Assembly (NCBI GenBank): GCA_024639905.1
Contig: JAHEGE010000009.1
Coordinates: 1 to 63,889 of the forward strand
Direction of reading: 5' to 3'
Source of the DNA: Gammaproteobacteria bacterium
GTDB lineage: Bacteria > Pseudomonadota > Gammaproteobacteria > Pseudomonadales > Pseudohongiellaceae
Length of the DNA: 63,889 nucleotides
Shown: in pieces, positions 58,857-63,889 of the stretch
Layout of the letters: every line of letters begins with the position of its first letter
Numbering within the stretch: the first letter of the stretch is position 1
Translations under genes and position numbers: made by a program
The notes under the pieces: model-generated
The model's database searches: none
Told to the model about the DNA's origin: nothing
The model's input: the letters and a program-made list of their open reading frames with translations, nothing else

Positions 58857-60986
58857 CTAGAATGACAGGTGGTAGCTGAGCCCAGTATCGACCAATCCTA
58901 CGAAGTCGATATTCACTAAATTTAATTCTGTCTCTGCGGCGAGTTTGGCAAGGCCAGTTGGCGTCAATTCTCCACGATCTATCTGAGCGACATAGCTCGT
59001 GACGAGCGCAGCACTCGCGTCAGTGCCAGTTAGTGAGCGGTGCAACAGATTGATCACTTCAGCGCTGGACGGCTTAGGACCAAGCAGAATCTCGAGTCCT
59101 AGGTTGAGTAATGATTCGAGGTCTCGACCGGCGTCAGCGTAGGCCAGTACCGCTGCAACGAGTTGCGGATCGCGAAGCCCACTCGGCCCAATGAGTACGC
59201 CCAGCAGCTTCGCTGCAGCGCCCGCATTGCCTTCTAGATCTAGCGCGATTCCCTGATCATTAAATTCGATGCGCTCAATGCTTACCAGCTTATCTTGGTA
59301 GGCACCGTGGCTCAGCGACCAGTCAAAGTCTCGGTCAGAATCTCCAAGCCGAGTCAGTGTTGTGTCGTGCCTATACCCTTCAATAAGCACGGTATCGATA
59401 CCCCCGCCCCCATCTAATAGATCACTGCCATCACCGCCTGTTAGCGTATTGTCATAGCCATCGCCGACGAGTGTGTCTGCGAAGTCACTGCCAACTACCT
59501 TCTCGATTCGAGTGCCGAAATTAATCGTCTGCTGTCCTGCCGAAAATATCGAGGCCGCAGCCGCTGCGCCAGCAAACCCATGCTCGCCTGGACTCAGATA
59601 GAGCGTGACACCCTGACTGCTGGCGGATGCATCTAGGGTATCGATACCGCCACCGTCCCAGATGAAATTCGTCCGCGCAGGGTCGAGGGTATACACATCG
59701 TCACCCGCGCGCGCACTAGGACTTGGGCCATAGAGAAAATGCAGTGCTGCCAGATCGAGCAGCCCCAAGTTTAGGCTGTACTGCGTGTCGGCGATGTCTT
59801 GTACGCCAGCGAGCATGCTCGACAGAATCTGGCCACTCGCTTGTTGCGCATTAGCCGGCGCAATATCGACCTCGAGTGATAGGAAAGGCGCGGCCGAGCT
59901 GTCTATGCCGGCCTGCCCCGTTTCTAACGCGGGTGTCTTTAGCCCCAATGCGCCACCAATCGAACGCAGCCACAGTGCCGCCTCAAAGCCGTCGGCGGTT
60001 GGCGCGGCGACATCGGGATCCGGCTTGGCAGACAGCCCACTCGCCAAACTATTGATGATCACATCGCTCGCCGCAAAAGATGCCGCGGGACTCGTAAAAA
60101 CGCCTCGACTCGCACCTTGGTAATTCGTAGAGAAACTGAGCGTATTCAAACGATCTGAATCAGTCGCTGCAATAAAATTGACGTCAACAACTTGGCTGAT
60201 TGCATTGAGCGCTTGGCGCGTGAACAGTTGTTGCTGCTCGTTGAATGGTTGCCATCCATGCAAGAGGCTCGCGGCAGACTCGTCAAGGCGGTTCGTTAAA
60301 TAGCTTGGGGCTGACTTAGGGAAGGTATAGTAATAAGAGGCGGTCGAGCCCAGCCAACTGGGCAAGCCCGCAATTCCATCGGCTAGTGCAGCGTCCAGCC
60401 AATAGGGCAAGGCTTTTGAACCGTTCAGGTAACGCCGAGTCTCGATGCTACTTGGCACTTTTAGCCAGTCTGCGTAGACGTCAATTGCGTCTTCGCCGCC
60501 ACTGTCTTCGAGCCTCACCACCGTGTCACTTACGACGAAGCGGTCGTCGCCCACACCGCCGAGGAGCGCATCTACGCCACCACCAGAGTAAAGCGTATCG
60601 TCTCCCGGGCCGCCCTCTAGCCAGTCATTACCGGGCCCGCCGTCGAGAATGTCCGACCCTGCGCCGCCGTATAGCAAATCATCGCCTGCACCGGCGTACA
60701 GCCTGTCATCGCCGTCGCCTCCCTCGAGCGTGTCGGCGCCACTGCCTCCAGTTAGGAAATCATTGCCGGCATCGCCGAATAGCGTGTTCGAGCCCGATTC
60801 GTTGCCGATAAACAAGTAGTCGGCGCCAGCGCCTCCGAAGAGGCTATTGTTTCCTGCGCCGCCAAATAGATTGTCGTTACCGGCTTCGCCACGGAGAGTG
60901 TCGTTCCCTGCATACCCATAGATCGTGTCACCGGTTGGGGTGCCGGTAAGCTCGTCATCGTCTGCTGTGCCAAGAAGGTTTGCCAT
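58857..60986 (-). CDS. Serralysin-like RTX protein with an inactivated metalloprotease site
   Basis: 709 residues. N-terminal GGxGxDxLx calcium-binding repeats (about 10-160), a metzincin-like domain (about 205-425), one more RTX block (about 500-530) and a helical C-terminal part (585-705) resembling DUF4214. The serralysin zinc helix HEIGHALGLKHP reads RSIGGALGLKTP (341-352): H, E, H and H are all replaced. Downstream LGLLDLAALHFLYGPS with AGDDVYTL matches serralysins, so homology is real. No signal peptide: type I secretion expected. Six bases after the NhaC gene. Confidence 0.85.
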   Translation of the reverse strand: MANLLGTADDDELTGTPTGDTIYGYAGNDTLRGEAGNDNLFGGAGNNSLFGGAGADYLFIGNESGSNTLFGDAGNDFLTGGSGADTLEGGDGDDRLYAGAGDDLLYGGAGSDILDGGPGNDWLEGGPGDDTLYSGGGVDALLGGVGDDRFVVSDTVVRLEDSGGEDAIDVYADWLKVPSSIETRRYLNGSKALPYWLDAALADGIAGLPSWLGSTASYYYTFPKSAPSYLTNRLDESAASLLHGWQPFNEQQQLFTRQALNAISQVVDVNFIAATDSDRLNTLSFSTNYQGASRGVFTSPAASFAASDVIINSLASGLSAKPDPDVAAPTADGFEAALWLRSIGGALGLKTPALETGQAGIDSSAAPFLSLEVDIAPANAQQASGQILSSMLAGVQDIADTQYSLNLGLLDLAALHFLYGPSPSARAGDDVYTLDPARTNFIWDGGGIDTLDASASSQGVTLYLSPGEHGFAGAAAAASIFSAGQQTINFGTRIEKVVGSDFADTLVGDGYDNTLTGGDGSDLLDGGGGIDTVLIEGYRHDTTLTRLGDSDRDFDWSLSHGAYQDKLVSIERIEFNDQGIALDLEGNAGAAAKLLGVLIGPSGLRDPQLVAAVLAYADAGRDLESLLNLGLEILLGPKPSSAEVINLLHRSLTGTDASAALVTSYVAQIDRGELTPTGLAKLAAETELNLVNIDFVGLVDTGLSYHLSF

Positions 60987-60992
60987 TGGTCT

Positions 60993-62531
60993 CTAGTCGA
61001 CACTTCTGCTGCGATTCTTATCTGTTCGATTCAACATCCACAAGCCCACACATTGTGCGAGCAATAAGCAGACGATTGTCGCTGGGTTACCCCCAACGAT
61101 GCCCACTGCGATAAATCCCACTGCGCTTATTAGCCCATTTGCCAATGCTATAGGCAGCTGTGTCTGAAAATGCTCGAAGGGATCAACGCCGGCCCCAGCT
61201 GACGCAAGGATCGTCGTTTCTGAAATGGGCGAGCAATGGTCTCCGAATAGCCCGCCCGAGAGCACTGCCCCGATACACACGGCAAGCGGCGCATCGATGG
61301 CGACCGCCGCCGGCATGGCCAGCGGCAGCATGATGGCGAACGTGCCCCAAGACGATCCGGTCGCGAACGACATAGCGCAGGCGACGAGAAAGATTAATAC
61401 CGGTAGCGTCCAAGCGGCGAGGTTGTCACGCACCAGCGTCGCCACATAGGTATCCGCCCCTAGCGTGGTCATCATATCTCCCATCGCCCACGCCAAAAGC
61501 AACATGATGGCGATCTGCATCATGCGACTCATACCATCGAGATACACCTGCAGGCTTGCGAGTAGCGACTGCGCACGATGGAATGCCATAAGCCCGACGA
61601 GAGTCAGCGCGGCCAGCAAGTAGGCGGTGGACAAACCCGCTCGGAAATCCGAACCGCTTACCCGGCCGAAGGGAAAGCCCAAGGGGCCAAGCACCCAAAA
61701 CAGTGTCGCGCCTAATACCAGCAACGGCAGCCACACGAAGGAAGGCTTGGCCCCGGCCACGGTAATCGCTGCGAGAACTGGGCTCGCCTCCTTATTTGCT
61801 GCTTCACGCACCGGATGCTCGCTAAGGGCTGCGCGCTCCTCGGCAGAGCGCATCGGGCCAAATTCGACGCCGCTCAGCGCGAGTAGTGGCACTGCAATCA
61901 AGGCGAGCCACGCATAAAACTGATACGGCAGCGCCGATAACAGCGTGGAGTAGTCGCTAGCCTCGAGCCCAAGCGATTCGATCTGTTGATTGATCAACCC
62001 CATGATATAGACACCCCAGCCAATGAAAGGCACGAGGATCGCGACCGGCGAGGCGGTCGAGTCGATGATGTAGGCGAGTTTAGCGCGCGAGACCCGCAGC
62101 CTATCGGCGAGTGGACGAAACGTCGGCCCGATAATCAGCGGCGTACCGAGGTCGGAGAAAAAGATGACGATGCCGCCTAGCCACGCGGAGAGCTGCACGC
62201 GGCTGCGAGTTGTTATGAAGCGCGCAACCTTGGCGGCGAATGCGGCACCGCCTCCGGATTTTTCCATGAGCGCGACGAAGCCGCCAATAAACGCGAGCAG
62301 CACCAACACGCCCGCGTTATAGCCGTCGGTGACCTGCGGCACGAGATAGTCGCGAACCATCACCGTTAACGCGGCGATCGGCATAACCTCTTCGGCGAGC
62401 AGCACGCCTGCGAAAAGCCCTATAAACAGGCCCAGGATTACATTGCGCGAGGCAATAGATAGCACCAATGCCAGGGCCACAGGAAGAAGGCTCAACAGGC
62501 CAAGGGTTGTATCAGCGGGCATGGGGTTCAT
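60993..62531 (-). CDS. NhaC-family Na+/H+ antiporter
   Basis: 512 residues with 11-12 membrane segments. NhaC hallmarks: GGFVALMEKSGGGAAFAAKV, FSDLGTPLIIGPTFRPL and GLFGDHCSPISETTILASAG. Exchanges sodium for protons in the inner membrane, which would help feed a sodium-driven motor, though that is inference. Only six bases before the RTX gene, so possibly one transcript. Confidence 0.93.
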   Translation of the reverse strand: MNPMPADTTLGLLSLLPVALALVLSIASRNVILGLFIGLFAGVLLAEEVMPIAALTVMVRDYLVPQVTDGYNAGVLVLLAFIGGFVALMEKSGGGAAFAAKVARFITTRSRVQLSAWLGGIVIFFSDLGTPLIIGPTFRPLADRLRVSRAKLAYIIDSTASPVAILVPFIGWGVYIMGLINQQIESLGLEASDYSTLLSALPYQFYAWLALIAVPLLALSGVEFGPMRSAEERAALSEHPVREAANKEASPVLAAITVAGAKPSFVWLPLLVLGATLFWVLGPLGFPFGRVSGSDFRAGLSTAYLLAALTLVGLMAFHRAQSLLASLQVYLDGMSRMMQIAIMLLLAWAMGDMMTTLGADTYVATLVRDNLAAWTLPVLIFLVACAMSFATGSSWGTFAIMLPLAMPAAVAIDAPLAVCIGAVLSGGLFGDHCSPISETTILASAGAGVDPFEHFQTQLPIALANGLISAVGFIAVGIVGGNPATIVCLLLAQCVGLWMLNRTDKNRSRSVD

Positions 62532-62666
62532 CCAATAGTGGAGCTTGAAGATTTAGCAGGCACCTTAGCACACACTCTTGCGGGCTGAAGAATGGCCCAA
62601 CTGGTCTGAAATGCCCGATTAGTGTACAATCTTGCCCCTCCTTAAGACAAAATCTACGGAAGTATT

Positions 62667-62840
62667 ATGGCTAATAAATCAAAGAAAGAAGCGGCAACTA
62701 GCAACCGCGAAGACCTTACCTCGCACATCGAGGCATTCTTGAAAGGTGGCGGCAAGGTACAGCAGATTCCTTCGGGCGTCAGTGGCCAAACCACGACTAG
62801 CGGCCCGCGCCAAATCGTTCTCAGCCACAAAACAAGCTAG
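62667..62840 (+). CDS. Small protein resembling SutA-type transcription regulators
   Basis: 57 residues (MANKSKKEAATSNREDLTSH...). Basic N-terminus, central helix HIEAFLKGGGKVQQIPSGVS, polar tail. The EAFLxxGGKVQxI motif occurs in SutA of Pseudomonas (RNA-polymerase-binding growth-arrest regulator) and small gammaproteobacterial homologues; SutA is longer, so identity is tentative. GGAAG lies upstream of the ATG. Confidence 0.65.
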   Translation: MANKSKKEAATSNREDLTSHIEAFLKGGGKVQQIPSGVSGQTTTSGPRQIVLSHKTS

Positions 62841-62930
62841 CCCTCGCAAGCAATTAACACCGCCGCTCTCTATTCTCCCTTAGTCGCCTCGATCCTGAGA
62901 TAGCCACGCGCCCAGAGAGGGGATGTCCGC

Positions 62931-63290
62931 ATGTCAAAGCTCCTATTCAAGCTACGCAACGTGCCAGACGATGAAGCGATCGAAGTCCGCACGCTGCTCG
63001 ACGAGCATGGCGTTGAGTTCTTCGAGACCAACGCCGGCAATTGGGGTATTTCGATGCCGGGCCTCTGGCTCGCCCAAGCAGAGGATTTCGAGCGCGCGCG
63101 AGCTCTAATCGACGAATACCAAGACGCCAGAGCAGAGCGCGAGCGCGAGCGCTATCTCGCCCTGCGTGCGCGCGGCGAAGCCCCCACCTTTTGGCAGTTA
63201 CTGCGCAAAAAACCGGCGTTAGTTGGCATTCAAGTCATCGCGCTCGTACTGCTAATCACCCTCGCTGTGCGGCTTTTTCCGGGCCTTTAG
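62931..63290 (+). CDS. DUF6164-family membrane protein
   Basis: 119 residues. A ferredoxin-like N-terminal domain (LLFKLRNVPDDEAIEVRTLL, DEHGVEFFETNAGNWGISMP) then a basic linker (ARAERERERYLALRARGEAP) and one C-terminal membrane helix (about 95-115). Matches the uncharacterised DUF6164 proteins. GAGGGGAT precedes the ATG. Confidence 0.85.
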   Translation: MSKLLFKLRNVPDDEAIEVRTLLDEHGVEFFETNAGNWGISMPGLWLAQAEDFERARALIDEYQDARAERERERYLALRARGEAPTFWQLLRKKPALVGIQVIALVLLITLAVRLFPGL

Positions 63291-63343
63291 CGCGCAGCCG
63301 CATTTACTCAGCCCTCGCAGGCAATACCCTTCATGCAAGCCAC

Positions 63344-63372
63344 TTTACAGCCCCGTTTGGCTGCGCTATAAA
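63344..63372 (+). promoter_or_regulatory. Sigma70 promoter of the structured RNA
   Basis: TTTACA-N17-TATAAA, strong match with ideal spacing, 7-8 bases upstream of the predicted RNA start near 63379. Confidence 0.8.
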
Positions 63373-63378
63373 TTGCAC

Positions 63379-63664
63379 AGGTTCTTAGTCAGCGACTCTT
63401 TCGGGGGGAGCTTGCTGACTTTCGCTTCTACCCTGGAAAGAGAAAAAGGAGGTGATCCCATCAATAGTCAATCACAGAAGGGAGCCTTTAATCAGGCTGC
63501 TCGCTAAGCTAGGTTAGCGAGGGTAGAGGGCGATCCGCCTCCTGTCGTCGCTATCTGGCGAAAGCCAGACAGTCGGGTTAAAGAGATTCTTCCCTGAGAA
63601 AGAAGAATCTTCGCTCCCGCCCAAAACGAATCCCGCTACCGCCTCGTGTGGTAGCGGGATTTTT
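63379..63664 (+). ncRNA. Candidate structured non-coding RNA (about 285 nt)
   Basis: Bounded by a good sigma70 promoter and a strong terminator. Hairpins: AGTCAGC/GCTGACT (63387/63414), AGCCT/AGGCT (63483/63494), CTCGCTAA/TTAGCGAG (63500/63514), TCTGGC-GAAA-GCCAGA (63554-63569, GNRA tetraloop), AGATTCTTC/GAAGAATCT (63584/63602). AAGGAGGTGATCC (63446-63458) is a perfect 13-base complement of the conserved 16S rRNA 3' end and can pair with GATCC-GCCTCCT (63532-63543). No open frame with a normal start follows it, so a small mRNA is less likely. Not 6S, tmRNA, RNase P or SRP RNA. Identity unknown; it could be an attenuator for the next gene. Confidence 0.75.
63629..63664 (+). terminator. Intrinsic terminator of the structured RNA
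   Basis: AATCCCGCTACC-9 nt-GGTAGCGGGATT, 12-base perfect stem merging into TTTT. It lies 75 bases before the next ATG, so it either ends the RNA or attenuates the following gene. Confidence 0.92.
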
Positions 63665-63739
63665 GCGTCTGACGTGAACAAAGGTCTAGCACCCACTGCC
63701 GGGCGTTTGCCTCTAAATCTAAACCACGAGAACAACGCC

Positions 63740-63889
63740 ATGACCCAGTCTTCCGCAGCACTTCCTCTTTTGGCTCAGCAGCGAGCGCAAGCCGGCCTCC
63801 GCGCCCTGTTCGTCGCTGACGCGCTTGCCATGCCGGCGCACTGGTATTACAACCCGATGGATATCGAGCGGCAGTTTTCGGGTGGCATA
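63740..63889 (+). CDS. N-terminus of an ADP-ribosylglycohydrolase family protein (3' truncated)
   Basis: 50 codons to the window edge from ATG 63740. RAQAGLRALFVADALAMPAH with WYYNP matches the start of the ADP-ribosyl-(dinitrogen reductase)/ADP-ribosylarginine hydrolase fold, in which the GDALG-type Asp binds magnesium (here VADALAMPAHW). Ribosome-binding site not obvious. Confidence 0.75.
   Translation, partial: MTQSSAALPLLAQQRAQAGLRALFVADALAMPAHWYYNPMDIERQFSGGI

Noticed and set aside
60386..60811. 141-residue plus-strand open frame opposite the RTX gene
   Set aside because: Arg/His-rich composition is the antisense reading of Gly/Asp repeats; the RTX frame is clearly the real one.
63461..63508. 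Short peptide read from ATC after the strong Shine-Dalgarno in the RNA
   Set aside because: It would need the non-standard start codon ATC and yields only 16 residues; kept as a test rather than a feature.
63379..63664. RNA as 6S, tmRNA, RNase P or SRP RNA
   Set aside because: None of the diagnostic sequences of these RNAs are present.
63514..63741. 75-residue open frame on the minus strand across the structured RNA
   Set aside because: It runs antisense through the terminator and hairpins, overlaps the start of the glycohydrolase gene and has no recognisable domain or ribosome-binding site.

Overview
This window is almost entirely a polar-type flagellar gene locus of a gammaproteobacterium. 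The evidence is the combination of sigma54-type and sigma28-type promoters, FlhF/FlhG polar-placement genes, FleQ/FlrA- and FlrC-type enhancer-binding proteins, PomA/PomB-like (probably sodium-driven) stators, and FlgP/FlgT H-ring proteins. A marine lineage near the Halieaceae/Cellvibrionales is my guess from the overall flavour of the proteins; no rRNA or other taxonomic marker is present to prove it. No tRNA, rRNA, insertion sequence or CRISPR array was recognised.

Layout. 1-1308: the end of an unidentified protein (perhaps a sugar transferase), then two overlapping, mutually similar membrane-protein genes. 1321-15721 (minus strand): the export/basal body/switch cluster fliE-F-G-H-I-J and fliK-L-M-N-O-P-Q-R-flhB plus a terminal unknown gene. 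15776-24142: regulators and filament, namely a receiver-less FlrC-like activator, flagellins 1 and 2, fliS, a potassium-channel gene fused translationally to an FlrA-like activator, flagellin 3 and flaG. 24263-30692: a ClC transporter, a Sel1-repeat protein, the stator operon motA-motB-motB' and a putative lipoprotein. 30689-45111 (minus): rod/hook operon flgBCDEFGHIJKL-fliD plus two small unknown genes. 45382-47289 (plus): flgA and flgMN. 47286-50968 (minus): flgP-flgT, a LysM/FimV-like gene, a second FliK and a FlhB C-terminal homologue (FlhX type). 51203-57354 (plus): flhA-flhF-flhG-fliA and two unknown genes. 57356-62531 (minus): two unknown genes with their own sigma28-type promoter, a large RTX protein and an NhaC antiporter. 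62667-end: a small SutA-like protein, a DUF6164 protein, a well-formed structured RNA gene and the start of an ADP-ribosylglycohydrolase.

Regulatory logic readable in the DNA: an FlrA-like protein (sigma70-type promoter) should act on sigma54 promoters found before the FlrC-like gene, fliK, flgB and flhA. FliA, made from the flhA operon, should act on six sites of the form TAAA-N15-GTCGATTG or a close variant, found before flagellin 2, fliS, flagellin 3-flaG, flgMN, flgP-T-fliK2-flhX and the unknown pair at 57356-58762. FlgM would restrain FliA until hook completion. Chemotaxis genes and an FlrB-type kinase are absent from the window.

Most notable: a serralysin-like RTX protein in which every zinc/catalytic residue is replaced; an unknown gene pair that carries a textbook local sigma28 promoter; receiver-less regulators; hairpins after two flagellin genes with compensatory base changes and a shared loop complementary to the fliS ribosome-binding site; and a structured RNA with a 13-nt perfect complement to the conserved 16S rRNA 3' end.
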